A DNA stretch of 64,000 nt from VFMC01 sp040380855. GTDB lineage: Bacteria; Actinomycetota; Acidimicrobiia; Acidimicrobiales; Ilumatobacteraceae. The translations under genes were made by a program, and so were the position numbers. The notes under the pieces are model-generated. The model saw nothing but the letters and a program-made list of their open reading frames with translations. It made no database searches and had not been told where the DNA came from. Positions 53,209-61,266 of the stretch are shown in pieces. Every line of letters starts with the position of its first letter. Within the stretch, counting starts at the first letter, position 1. The stretch lies in assembly GCA_040380855.1 (NCBI GenBank), contig JBEIIG010000013.1, forward strand, positions 3,567 to 67,566, written 5' to 3'.

Positions 53209-53236
53209 GCGCGCCGGTTTCTCCGCGGAGAAACCA
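53209..53236 (+). repeat. left inverted repeat with perfect palindrome
   Basis: 28-bp element: GCGCGCC, the palindrome GGTTTCTCCGCGGAGAAACC (53216-53235), then A. The same 28 bases occur in inverse orientation at 53988-54015 with one mismatch. The pair brackets the gene fragments and the toxin-antitoxin genes (807 bp outside to outside). Confidence 0.88.
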
Positions 53237-53244
53237 GTGCGCCC

Positions 53245-53325
53245 GGCAGGCCCGAGCGGCCGAGGGGCGACTGGCGGGCGATACGCCGCGTGGCCATGTC
53301 GATGTCGTCGGGGTCGCCGGCGATG
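53245..53325 (-). pseudogene. 81-bp copy of the interior of the downstream SDR gene
   Basis: Matches 54177-54257 over 81 bases with three differences by my count and no gaps. The SDR gene reads on the minus strand, and this fragment keeps the same orientation. It stops at CGGCGATG, the 8 bases shared with the pgi fragment, and cannot encode a working enzyme. Confidence 0.92.
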
Positions 53326-53389
53326 CAGTACCGCAGCACGACACGTCCACCGATGCCCTCATCGCCTGGTACCGCGCCAACTGGATGTC
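53326..53389 (+). pseudogene. 64-bp copy of the 3' end of pgi
   Basis: Matches 52721-52784 over 64 bases with five differences and no gaps. The 8 bases before it (CGGCGATG, 53318-53325) also match pgi 52713-52720, so the SDR and pgi fragments meet at a shared 8-bp sequence. The copy ends just before the pgi stop, which is lost (TCATAG replaced by TCGTTC). Confidence 0.92.
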
Positions 53390-53402
53390 GTTCGCGAGTG
53401 AC

Positions 53403-53408
53403 TACAAT
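53403..53408 (+). promoter_or_regulatory. candidate -10 element TACAAT of the toxin-antitoxin operon
   Basis: TACAAT, with its last base 7 bases before the antitoxin ATG at 53416. Transcription would start at or near the ATG, giving a leaderless mRNA, and there is no ribosome site. It lies directly after the pgi fragment, so the rearrangement did not remove it. Confidence 0.5.
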
Positions 53409-53415
53409 TCCGGTC

Positions 53416-53688
53416 ATGTCTGACGTCCTGCCGCTCGCCGAAGTCAAAGCGAAGTTCTCGGAGATGGTCGACCGGGTCGAACACCAACACGACCGGATCA
53501 CCGTCACCCGCAACGGCCGACCGGCAGCGGTACTGATGAGCGCCGACGACCTTGCAGCCCTCGAGGACACGCTCGACCTGCTGTCCGATCCCACGGCGAT
53601 GGCCGAGATCGCCCGTGCCCGACAGGAAGTCATCGATGGCCACACGGTCTCCGCGGATCAGTTGCGCACCACGTTCCTCCGGCAGTGA
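53416..53688 (+). CDS. Phd/YefM-family antitoxin
   Basis: 90 residues. N-terminal Phd/YefM DNA-binding domain (DVLPLAEVKAKFSEMVDRVEHQHDRITVTRNGRPAAVLMSADDLAALEDTLDLL region), then a flexible acidic helix that wraps the toxin. Antitoxins of this type repress their own operon. The toxin start overlaps its stop by GTGA. Located between a pgi fragment and the right inverted repeat. Confidence 0.92.
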   Translation: MSDVLPLAEVKAKFSEMVDRVEHQHDRITVTRNGRPAAVLMSADDLAALEDTLDLLSDPTAMAEIARARQEVIDGHTVSADQLRTTFLRQ

Positions 53689-53960
53689 CCGACGACGTGT
53701 GGCGACTGCGTGTCGTCGCATCCGCTGAACGGCAGCTCGGTCGTCTGCCTGAGCGCATCGCTGCTGCTGTTGTCGAGTTCGTACTCGGCCCGCTGTGCGA
53801 GAACCCACGCCGACTCGGTCACCCGCTCCAACGCGAACTCGCCGGACTGTGGTCTGCGCGGCGCGGCGCGTACCGCGTCATCTACGAGATCGACGAGGTT
53901 GAACGCATCGTCACCGTGCTCCGCATCGACCACCGCTCCGACATCTACCGTCCGCGCTAG
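53685..53960 (+). CDS. RelE/ParE-family toxin
   Basis: 91 residues from GTG 53685. RelE fold: WRLRVVASAERQLGRLPERIAAAVVEFV, GLWSARRGAYRVIYEIDEVERIVTVLRIDHRSDIYR. The basic Arg residues and Tyr near residues 62-88 are those of ribosome-dependent RelE mRNA interferases. Coupled to the antitoxin by a 4-base overlap. Probably functional, as neither gene is broken. Confidence 0.92.
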   Translation: MTDDVWRLRVVASAERQLGRLPERIAAAVVEFVLGPLCENPRRLGHPLQRELAGLWSARRGAYRVIYEIDEVERIVTVLRIDHRSDIYRPR

Positions 53961-53987
53961 CTGCTTTGGGTGAGCGTGATGCAGCGG

Positions 53988-54015
53988 TGGTTTCTCCGCG
54001 GAGAAATCGGCGCGC
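53988..54015 (-). repeat. right inverted repeat with near-perfect palindrome
   Basis: Inverse copy of 53209-53236 with one base change, so the palindrome here is imperfect at one end. It ends 14 bases before the stop of the SDR gene. Confidence 0.88.
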
Positions 54016-54028
54016 CGGGAAGGCGTGG

Positions 54029-54859
54029 CTAGCGGGCGACGACCATGCCGGTGTTGGCCCACACGGCGCTCATCGAGGCACCACTGGTGACGCCGGCATC
54101 GACCACCAGCGCCTGGCCGGTGACGTAACTGCCGGCGTCGGACAGGAAGTACAGCACCGCCTCGGCGATGTCGCTGGGCAGGCCGGAGCGGCCGAGGGGC
54201 GACTGGCGGGCGATGCGCCGCGTGGCCGTGTCGATGTCGTCGGGGTCGCCGGCGATGACGTGCGCGGTCATGCCGGTGGGGATGCTGCCGGGGGCGACGG
54301 CGTTCACTCGGATGCCGTGGGTGGCCAGTTCCGAGGCGGCCGATCGGGCGAGGCCGATGACGCCGGTCTTGGCGACGCTGTAGGCGTGGGGGCCGAGGCC
54401 GCCCTGCACCCCGGCCACCGAGGAGGTCATCACGATCGACCCGCCGTTGCCGCAGGCCTGCATCACCCGGGCCGCATGCTTCACGGTGACGAACACGCCA
54501 CGCACCAGCACGGCCATGGTGCGGTCGAAGTCGTCCATCGGTGTCTCGCTGATGGGGCCGACCACACCGACGATGCCGGCGTTGGCGAACGCTCCGTCGA
54601 GGCGACCCCACCGCTCGACCGCCGCATCGACGGCAGCGGCCACGTCGGCTTCCTGGGTGACGTCGCAGCGCACGAACAGCGCGTGGTCGCCCAACGACTC
54701 GGCGACGGCCTGGCCGCGCTCGGCGCCGTAGTCGGCGATCACCACGTTGCCGCCCTCTGCCACCAACAGGCGCGCAGTGGCCTCACCGAGTCCGCTCGCG
54801 CCGCCCGTGACCAGCGCGACCTTTCCCTCGTAGCGGCCGGCCGTCGTTCGTTCGCTCAT
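54029..54859 (-). CDS. short-chain dehydrogenase/reductase
   Basis: 276 residues. TGGASGLG coenzyme loop, FANAG, catalytic Ser in VMTSSVAG and YSVAK. The Asp after strand 2 (IADYG) favours NAD. Typical 3-oxoacyl or hydroxysteroid dehydrogenase-like SDR. An 81-bp interior piece is duplicated at 53245-53325. It starts at ATG 54859, and the PhoD gene ends 25 bases upstream in the same orientation. Confidence 0.93.
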   Translation of the reverse strand: MSERTTAGRYEGKVALVTGGASGLGEATARLLVAEGGNVVIADYGAERGQAVAESLGDHALFVRCDVTQEADVAAAVDAAVERWGRLDGAFANAGIVGVVGPISETPMDDFDRTMAVLVRGVFVTVKHAARVMQACGNGGSIVMTSSVAGVQGGLGPHAYSVAKTGVIGLARSAASELATHGIRVNAVAPGSIPTGMTAHVIAGDPDDIDTATRRIARQSPLGRSGLPSDIAEAVLYFLSDAGSYVTGQALVVDAGVTSGASMSAVWANTGMVVAR

Positions 54860-54884
54860 GGCCGGAGCGTACGACGGCCCGGCG

Positions 54885-56537
54885 TCAGTTTGCGAAGCGC
54901 ACCGTGTTGGTGCCGGCGTCGACCTGGTACGTGTCGTGGGTGAACATCGGCGCGCCCTCTTCCTTCACCGACTCGACCATGCGGTAGTCGGCGGTCCACA
55001 CCTCGGGCGTGACGGTGTGGAGGATGTAACCGCGGTGCACCAGTTCGGCGTCGAGGATGTCGGGGAACGACTTCACCACCTCGGTCACCTCGGGGCCGAC
55101 GAGGCCGCCCGACGAGATGGATGTGGCGACGAACTCGACGCCCACCGCGGTGCCGGTACCGCGCTCGCCGGAACGGATGGTTCCGGTGCCGGCGAGGTGG
55201 ATGTCGCCCGTGAGGACGACCACGTTGGGCACTGCGTCGGCGGCCAGGCGGTCGACGATGGCGCTGCGGTCGGCGGGGTAGCCGTCCCACTGGTCGTAGT
55301 TCAACACCGCGCCGGCCAGGGTGAGATCGCCGAACACGGTCTGGTTGCCGATCACCCGCCAGGTGCTGGTGGTCGCCTCGATGGTGTCGATCAGCCAGGC
55401 CTCCTGCTCGGCGCCCAGCATGGTGCGGTCGGGATCGAAGGTCTCGGGGCAGGCCGGGTCGAGGTTCAGGCCCACGTCGCCGCACGCCTGGTCGCTGCGG
55501 TACTGGCGGCCGTCGAGCAGGGCGAGGTCGAGCAGCGAACCCCAGCGGAACGAGCGGTAGATGCGGTACTCGTCGGTGCCGTTCGGCGGGGGCAGGGCCA
55601 CAGGCATGTGCTCCCACCACGCCTGGTACGCCGCAGCGCGGCGAGCTGCGAAGTCGGGTGCCTCCTCGGGCTTCTCGGGCATCAGCGAGGCGTAGTTGTT
55701 CTCCACCTCGTGGTCGTCCCAGATGACGTACCACGGGCAGGCGGCGTGCGCGGCCTGCAGATCGACGTCGCCCCTGTACAGCGCATACCGGTTGCGGTAG
55801 TCGTCGAGCGTGCGCACCTCGGGTGTGCCGTGGCTGCGCACCACGTTGGCGCCGTCGATGGGGTAGCTGTCGCCCTCGTAGATGTAGTCGCCCAGCCAGA
55901 CCACGAAGTCGGGCTGCTGGTCGGCGATGTCGCGGTGCGCGGTGTAGTAGCCGTTCTGGTAGTTCTGGCAACTGGCGCTGGCGAAGCGGGCCTCGGCGGC
56001 GCTGTCGGCAGCGGGCGCGGTCTGTGCCCGGCCGGTGGGGCTGGTGAAGGTGCCGGCCCGGAAGCGGTAGAACCACCAACCGGGCTCGAGCTCGGCGACG
56101 GCGTGCACGCTGTGCCCGTGGGCTGCCACTGCCGTCTCGGTACCGGTGGCGACGATGTCGGCGAACGAGTCGTCGCGCGCCACCTCCCACACCACGGGTA
56201 CCTCCACATCGGGCATCCCGCCACCGTTCAGCGGATCGGGCGCGAGGCGGGTCCACAGCACCACCGATCCCTCGCTCGGGTCGCCGCTCGCCACCCCGAG
56301 TGTGAACGGGTCGCCGGGCAGGTCGATCGGGGCAAGCGTGGTGGGTGCCGCGGTGGTGGGCGCAGCAGTCGTGGGCGCGGCGGTGACGGGTGCAGCGCTG
56401 GAGCCGGGGGCCGCGGTGGGCGACGATCCCGAGGGGTCGGGAGCGCTCGAATCACCATCGCTGCACGCAGCGGCGACGGCCGACACCGCGATGGCGGCCG
56501 AACCGACCAGGAACATGCGACGCGAGATGGGTTGCAT
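54885..56537 (-). CDS. phoD: PhoD-type alkaline phosphatase/phosphodiesterase, Tat-exported lipoprotein
   Basis: 550 residues from ATG 56537. Twin-arginine signal (S-R6-R7-MFLVG) followed by a lipobox-like VAAAC (Cys25), an Ala/Pro/Thr linker with AAPTT repeats, a PhoD N-terminal domain, and the metallophosphatase core (WLGDYIYEGD, WDDHEVENNY, LTGDIHLAGTG). PhoD enzymes need Ca2+/Fe3+ and release phosphate from organic esters outside the cell. Divergent from the P450 gene across 84 bases. No pho box was identified. Confidence 0.93.
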   Translation of the reverse strand: MQPISRRMFLVGSAAIAVSAVAAACSDGDSSAPDPSGSSPTAAPGSSAAPVTAAPTTAAPTTAAPTTLAPIDLPGDPFTLGVASGDPSEGSVVLWTRLAPDPLNGGGMPDVEVPVVWEVARDDSFADIVATGTETAVAAHGHSVHAVAELEPGWWFYRFRAGTFTSPTGRAQTAPAADSAAEARFASASCQNYQNGYYTAHRDIADQQPDFVVWLGDYIYEGDSYPIDGANVVRSHGTPEVRTLDDYRNRYALYRGDVDLQAAHAACPWYVIWDDHEVENNYASLMPEKPEEAPDFAARRAAAYQAWWEHMPVALPPPNGTDEYRIYRSFRWGSLLDLALLDGRQYRSDQACGDVGLNLDPACPETFDPDRTMLGAEQEAWLIDTIEATTSTWRVIGNQTVFGDLTLAGAVLNYDQWDGYPADRSAIVDRLAADAVPNVVVLTGDIHLAGTGTIRSGERGTGTAVGVEFVATSISSGGLVGPEVTEVVKSFPDILDAELVHRGYILHTVTPEVWTADYRMVESVKEEGAPMFTHDTYQVDAGTNTVRFAN

Positions 56538-56621
56538 CGGCACAGTCTTGCCCACGGCGGTCGTCGCGTCTCTGTCATCTCGGGTCGCCCTCGGTGCCGT
56601 GGTTGGGCGAGACTGATCGGC

Positions 56622-57935
56622 ATGAGTGGCAACAGCGCCCCCGCATCCGACGGCGTCACGCTCGAGGGCTTCAATCCCTTCAGCGAAGCCGTGCAGCAGT
56701 GCCCGCACCTGTACTACCGCGCCATGCAGGAACAGGCCCCCGTGTTCCCCGTACAGGGCACCGATCTGTTCATGGTCACCAAGCACGAGATGGTCACCCC
56801 CATCCTGCGCGACACCCAGACGTTCAGCAGTCGTTTCGGCAGTGCGGGCGAGATGCCGAAAGGTGAGGTGGTCGAGCGCATCAAGGAGGTGCTGGCCACC
56901 GGCTGGCCGCAGGTGCCCACCATGCTCACCATCGACCCGCCCTATCACACCCGTTTCCGTGGCACCGTGGCGTCGTACTTCACCCCCAAGCGCCTCGCCG
57001 ACGTGGTGGCGCCGGTGCGAGCCATCGTCGAGCGCCTGCTCGACGACATCCCCTCCGGATCGTTCGACCTTGTGCCGCACTTCGCCGTGCCACTGCCCAT
57101 CGAGGCCATCGCCCAGGTGCTGAACGTGCCGGCCGATCGGATGGCCGACTTCAAGCGGTGGAGCGACGACTCGATCGCCAACATCGGTGCCGTCATCTCC
57201 GACGATCGTCGGGTGGAGGCCTATCGCGGCATCGTCGAGTTCCAGCACTACTTCGCCGCGCAACTCGAACAGCGCCGGGCCGAGCCGTGCGGCGACTTGA
57301 TGAGCGACCTCGTGCAGGCCGTCATCGACTCCGACCCGCTGCCCGATGGCACGCCCGGCCCGAAGCGACCGCTCGAGATGGCCGAGATGCTGTCGATCGT
57401 GCAGCAGTTGCTCGTCGCCGGCAACGAGACCACCACCAAGTCGATCACCGAGGGGGTGCGGCTGCTGGCCGAGAACCCCCACGTGTTCGCCAAGTTGCAG
57501 GCCGATCCGGCCGGATACGCGCCGCTGGTCACCGAAGAGGTGCTGCGCCTGTCGACCCCCACGCAGGGCATGTTCCGCGTGGCCACCACCGACACCGAAC
57601 TCGGCGGTGTGGCCATCCCCAAGGGCTCGCGCCTGGTCGTGGTGTACGCCGCCGCCAACCGCGACCGTTCGGTGTGGGGCGACGACCCCGACCGTTTCGA
57701 CCCCGACCGCCCGAACCTGAAAGAGCACCTCGCGTTCGGCAAGGGCATCCACTTCTGCCTCGGCGCACCGCTGTCGCGGATCGAGTTGAACGCTGCATTC
57801 GAGGCCATCGGCCGTCGGGTCGAGCGCATCGAGTTGGTCGACACCAACGACTTCCGGTATCACCCCAGTTTCATGCTGCGCGGTCTGGTCCACCTCGACG
57901 TCACGTTCACGATGCGCGAGGCTGGCCGTGGCTGA
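56622..57935 (+). CDS. cytochrome P450
   Basis: 437 residues from ATG 56622. I-helix A266GNETTT, K-helix ExxR as EEVLRLSTP (Glu-Val-Leu-Arg), heme loop FGKGIHFCLG with Cys379. The 3' end overlaps the start of the cobalamin-binding subunit by 8 bases. This unusual coupling suggests that the P450 and a B12-dependent mutase act in one pathway. No ferredoxin gene is near. Confidence 0.95.
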   Translation: MSGNSAPASDGVTLEGFNPFSEAVQQCPHLYYRAMQEQAPVFPVQGTDLFMVTKHEMVTPILRDTQTFSSRFGSAGEMPKGEVVERIKEVLATGWPQVPTMLTIDPPYHTRFRGTVASYFTPKRLADVVAPVRAIVERLLDDIPSGSFDLVPHFAVPLPIEAIAQVLNVPADRMADFKRWSDDSIANIGAVISDDRRVEAYRGIVEFQHYFAAQLEQRRAEPCGDLMSDLVQAVIDSDPLPDGTPGPKRPLEMAEMLSIVQQLLVAGNETTTKSITEGVRLLAENPHVFAKLQADPAGYAPLVTEEVLRLSTPTQGMFRVATTDTELGGVAIPKGSRLVVVYAAANRDRSVWGDDPDRFDPDRPNLKEHLAFGKGIHFCLGAPLSRIELNAAFEAIGRRVERIELVDTNDFRYHPSFMLRGLVHLDVTFTMREAGRG

Positions 57936-58323
57936 CCGTGTGCTCGTCGCGAAGGTGGGCCTCGACGGCCACGACCGAGGTGTGAAGGTGGTGGCCCGCA
58001 TTCTGCGCGACGCCGGGTTCGAGGTCATCTACACCGGCCTGTTCCAGACCCCCGACACCGTGGCAGCAGCCGCGGTCGACGAAGACGTCGACGTCGTCGG
58101 GCTGTCGATGCTCAGCGGTGCGCACATGACCCTTGCCCCGTTGGTGGTCGAGAAGCTGCGCGAGCGCGGCTCCGACATCCCGGTCGTGGTGGGCGGCATC
58201 ATCCCCGACCGCGATGTGCCCAAGCTCACCGCAGCAGGGGTGGCCGGGGTGCTCACCCCGGGCGCCACCGCCGATGCCGTCGTGGCCGTGATGCGCGACG
58301 TCATCGCCACCGCGAGGGCCTAG
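57928..58323 (+). CDS. cobalamin-binding small subunit of an acyl-CoA mutase
   Basis: 131 residues from GTG 57928. A complete B12-binding domain: D13-G-H15-D-R-G18 (DxHxxG, base-off histidine), SMLSGAH and GGIIPDRD near the C-terminus. Its size fits the separate B-subunits of split mutases (HcmB/IcmB class). The only large subunit seen is at 41773-43413, so the partners are encoded 14.5 kb apart. Translationally coupled to a P450. Confidence 0.93.
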   Translation: MADRVLVAKVGLDGHDRGVKVVARILRDAGFEVIYTGLFQTPDTVAAAAVDEDVDVVGLSMLSGAHMTLAPLVVEKLRERGSDIPVVVGGIIPDRDVPKLTAAGVAGVLTPGATADAVVAVMRDVIATARA

Positions 58324-58342
58324 CCGACCGACCGGTACCCTC

Positions 58343-59296
58343 GTGAGCATGGTCGCACCGATCGAGCGGGTCACCAATCTGCTCACGCTGTTGTTGGAGC
58401 GTCGACACTCCCTCACCCTGCAGCAGATCCTCGACGAACTCGAGGGTCAGTACCCCGGCGCCGCCGATTCGCAACGGTCGATGTTCGAGCGCGACAAGGC
58501 GATGTTGCGCCAGATCGGGGTACCCATCGAGACCGAGGTGCTCGGTGGCACCCAGGCCGGGCAGACCGCGTACTTCATCGACCGCCGCAAGTACGAGTTG
58601 CGCGATCTGCACCTCGACGACGACGAACGCCACGCGCTGCAGATGGCGGTGGCAACGATCCGCTCCGATCCGGGCCAGGAAGCGGTGTGGAAGCTGGGTG
58701 GCTCGGCCGTGCCGTCGTCGCGGGTGCTCGCCCATGTGCCGCAACTCGACGCACTGCCCACACTGCGCGCCGCCATCGCCGAGCGGGCCACGGTGACGTT
58801 CACGTATCGCGACGACCAACGCACCCTCGACCCCTATGGGCTGTTGCTTCGCAAGGGCTACTGGTACGTCATCGGCCTCGATCACGTGCGCGGCGAGCGG
58901 CGTACCTTCCGCGTCGACCGCATCACCGGCGACGTGGCCGTCGGTGGTGCCGGGACCTTCGAGGTGCCGGCAGGGTTCGACCCGCGCGGCGAGTTCCCCA
59001 TCGATCCGAAACGCCTCGGCGACGACGACTCCGAACCGCAGACGGCAGAGGTGGCCGTGTTCGGGGCGGTGGCCGGCATCGTGCGTGCCGAGTTGGGCGA
59101 CGAGGCCGTGGTCGGTGAACGACCCGATGGTTCGGTGGTGTTCACGGTGCCGTGCGGTAACCGCGATGCCTTCCGTGGCTGGCTGCTCGGTTTCGGTTCC
59201 GACGCCGAGGTGATCGGCCCGGCCGACGTGCGCGCCGATCTGGTCCGGTGGTTGCAAGCCGTTGCCGCAGGTGGCGCCGAGGAGGTGGGCGGGTGA
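58343..59296 (+). CDS. pafB: WYL-domain regulator, PafB type
   Basis: 317 residues from GTG 58343 (ATG 58349 is possible). N-terminal winged helix (RVTNLLTLLLERRHSLTLQQILDELEG), WYL domain (FTYRDDQRTLDPYGLLLRKGYWYVIGLDHVRGERRTFRVDRI) and a WCX tail. In mycobacteria the PafB/PafC heterodimer activates most DNA-damage genes through the WYL ligand site. The next gene overlaps by GTGA, the standard pafBC arrangement. The proteasome/pupylation genes that usually precede pafBC are not in the window. Confidence 0.9.
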   Translation: MSMVAPIERVTNLLTLLLERRHSLTLQQILDELEGQYPGAADSQRSMFERDKAMLRQIGVPIETEVLGGTQAGQTAYFIDRRKYELRDLHLDDDERHALQMAVATIRSDPGQEAVWKLGGSAVPSSRVLAHVPQLDALPTLRAAIAERATVTFTYRDDQRTLDPYGLLLRKGYWYVIGLDHVRGERRTFRVDRITGDVAVGGAGTFEVPAGFDPRGEFPIDPKRLGDDDSEPQTAEVAVFGAVAGIVRAELGDEAVVGERPDGSVVFTVPCGNRDAFRGWLLGFGSDAEVIGPADVRADLVRWLQAVAAGGAEEVGG

Positions 59297-60249
59297 GCAC
59301 ACGCCGAGGCCCCCGACCGGTGCACGAGCGCCTGCGCCGCCTGCTCGTCATCCTGCCCTGGCTGGCCGAGCGCGGCGAGGCGTCGCTGGCCGAGATGACG
59401 GAACGGTTCCAGGTGAGCGAGCGCGACCTGATCGCCGATCTCGAACAGGTGGCGTGCTGCGGTCTGCCGCCGTTCCTCGACGAGTGCATCGACTTGTTCA
59501 TCGACGACGGCGTCGCCTACATCGGCGTGCCGCGGTTCTTCACCCGGCCGTTGCGGCTGACGGCGCCCGAGGGTTTCGCGTTGCTGGCGGCCGGCCGGAC
59601 TGCAATGGCGCTGCCGGGCGCCGACACAGCCGGGCCATTGGCTCGTGCGCTCGACAAACTCGAAGCCGTGCTCGGCGACGACGGCATCGTGCTCGAACTC
59701 GCCGAGCCACCGGCCACCGCCGTACTCGTCGGCGCCGCCCAACGCGGCGAGCGAGTGAGGATCACCTACTGGGCGGCATCGAACGGCGAGCAGACCGAGC
59801 GGGTGATCACGCCACGCACGGTCTATACCGATCGGGGCAAGTGGTATGTGGTGGCCGACGACGAGCGATCGGGCGAGGAGCGGAACTTCCGCGTCGACCG
59901 CATCCTCGACTGCACGCCGACCGGCGACTACGTGCCCCTGCGCGAGGTGGATGCCCCGATGGGCGACGCCTGGTTCGACGATCTCGCTGAGGCGAGCGGC
60001 ACCACGGTGGTGACGCTCGAACTCCAGCCTGCCGGGCACTGGGTGGTCGAGCGCTATCCGGTACGGGTGCTCGACGATGCCGGTTCGCTGTGGCGCGTCG
60101 ACCTGGCGGTGGGCAGCGAGCGGTGGTTCCGCAGTCTGCTCGTCCACCTGGGTGATGCGGCCCGGGTGGTGGCGCCTGTCGAGTGGTCGAGCCTGGCTGC
60201 CGCTGCGGCGAGCGAACTGCTCGCCAGGCGCTACGCCGCTTCGAGCTGA
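59293..60249 (+). CDS. pafC: WYL-domain regulator, PafC type
   Basis: 318 residues from GTG 59293. Winged helix (LRRLLVILPWLAERGEASLAEMTERFQVSERDLIADLEQV region), WYL domain (VRITYWAASNGEQTERVITPRTVYTDRGKWYVVADD), and a WCX-type C-terminus. It pairs with PafB. The 3' end overlaps the convergent exonuclease by 19 bases. Confidence 0.9.
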   Translation: MSTRRGPRPVHERLRRLLVILPWLAERGEASLAEMTERFQVSERDLIADLEQVACCGLPPFLDECIDLFIDDGVAYIGVPRFFTRPLRLTAPEGFALLAAGRTAMALPGADTAGPLARALDKLEAVLGDDGIVLELAEPPATAVLVGAAQRGERVRITYWAASNGEQTERVITPRTVYTDRGKWYVVADDERSGEERNFRVDRILDCTPTGDYVPLREVDAPMGDAWFDDLAEASGTTVVTLELQPAGHWVVERYPVRVLDDAGSLWRVDLAVGSERWFRSLLVHLGDAARVVAPVEWSSLAAAAASELLARRYAASS

Positions 60250-60800
60250 GCCTGCACCTGTTCGGCCGAGTCGATGCCGTGCGCGGCCAGGAGGTGGGTG
60301 AGCACCACCGCTGTGGCATCGGCGTCGGCGAGCGCGTCGTGCGGTCGGACGAGGTCGATGCCGTAGCGCTGACAGATCGCGCCCAGGCGGTGCGACAGCC
60401 GCCGGTCGGGGTCGAGGCGCCGCGAGAGTTGCAGGGTGCAGAGCGAGGCGCCGATGGGGAGGTGCACCGCTGCGTCGGCAGCGGCCTTGGTGAGAAAGGC
60501 TCGGTCGAACGAAGCGTTGTGCGCCACGAAGATGGCGCCCTCGATCGACGAGGCGAGCCGGGTGAGCACCTCGCCCGCCGCCGGTGCAGACCGCACGGCC
60601 CGGCGGGTGATGCCGTGCAGCTCGGTGGGCCCGACCCGGTAGAACCAGCGCGAGGTGGGCCGCACCAGGCTCGACCACCGTTCGAGCACGACGCCGTTGC
60701 CGTCGATCACCACGACGCCGACCTGGAGGAGGCGGTGCCGGTTCACGTCGAGACCCGACGTCTCGACGTCGACGACGGCGAACCGCAGCGAAGCATCCAT
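60231..60800 (-). CDS. DnaQ-like 3'-5' exonuclease
   Basis: 189 residues from ATG 60800. DEDDh exonuclease: motif I D11-V-E13 (VVDVETSGL), motif II HNASFDRAFL, motif III HDALADADAT. Proofreading-like domain acting on DNA or RNA ends, possibly in repair. It lies next to pafC, a DNA-damage regulator, on the opposite strand. Confidence 0.9.
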   Translation of the reverse strand: MDASLRFAVVDVETSGLDVNRHRLLQVGVVVIDGNGVVLERWSSLVRPTSRWFYRVGPTELHGITRRAVRSAPAAGEVLTRLASSIEGAIFVAHNASFDRAFLTKAAADAAVHLPIGASLCTLQLSRRLDPDRRLSHRLGAICQRYGIDLVRPHDALADADATAVVLTHLLAAHGIDSAEQVQAQLEAA

Positions 60801-60849
60801 GTCGAGAGCCTGCCACACGGGTGTGACAGCGGTGGCGGGTGGGCGGCGG

Positions 60850-61158
60850 TCAGCGGGCGGCGGCCCGGGCGCGCACGCCGATGGGCGCTGCCACGGTGTA
60901 GCCGGCCAGATGCCGTTCCTCTTCGCTCTCGCCACCCCAGAAGCCGTACTCGTGGCTGGTACGGGCGAACTGCTTGCACTGCACCTGCACCGGGCAGGTG
61001 CTGCACAGCAGGCGGGCCTGCGCTTCGCGCCGGGCACGGGCCTGGGGCCGCTCGGCACGAGGGGGGAAGAACAACTGGGTGCGACCCTTGCAGACGGCCT
61101 GGTCGGCCCAGTGCTCGCCCTGGTGTACCTCACGCAGGAACAAATCGAGAGCTGCCAC
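60850..61158 (-). CDS. WhiB-family iron-sulfur regulator
   Basis: 102 residues from GTG 61158, chosen for the GGAAGGTGG site just before it; ATG 61221 is the longer alternative. The [4Fe-4S] ligands are C23, C52, C55 and C61 (C-x2-C-x5-C in the second group), followed by the G-F-W-G-G motif (residues 72-76) and a basic tail. WhiB proteins act with the principal sigma factor in development, redox response or antibiotic resistance. Present only in Actinobacteria and their phages. A good promoter is visible upstream. Confidence 0.92.
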   Translation of the reverse strand: MAALDLFLREVHQGEHWADQAVCKGRTQLFFPPRAERPQARARREAQARLLCSTCPVQVQCKQFARTSHEYGFWGGESEEERHLAGYTVAAPIGVRARAAAR

Positions 61159-61210
61159 GATCCACCTTCCGAAGCCGTCCCGCACCTGCGGGCACCGCTG
61201 AACGGATTTA

Positions 61211-61239
61211 ACACTAAACATCGCAAAGCGACTTGTAAA
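61211..61239 (-). promoter_or_regulatory. SigA-type promoter of whiB
   Basis: On the minus strand, -35 TTTACA (61234-61239) and -10 TAGTGT (61211-61216) are separated by exactly 17 bases, within an AT-rich patch. The whiB start is about 50 bases further on. Confidence 0.6.
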
Positions 61240-61266
61240 GGGTTTCTTCGCGGTTTCGTGCGTGTG

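Noticed and set aside
52972..53415. Upstream extension of the antitoxin reading frame through the gene fragments
   Set aside because: The extension consists of the hypothetical gene in another frame and the SDR and pgi remnants. The protein family begins at ATG 53416.
53209..54015. Insertion sequence
   Set aside because: There are inverted repeats but no transposase gene and no obvious target duplication. Reported as an unexplained bracketed segment instead.
54858..56621. Long upstream extension of the P450 at 56622
   Set aside because: It is antisense to phoD and lacks family similarity. ATG 56622 begins a normal P450 N-terminus.
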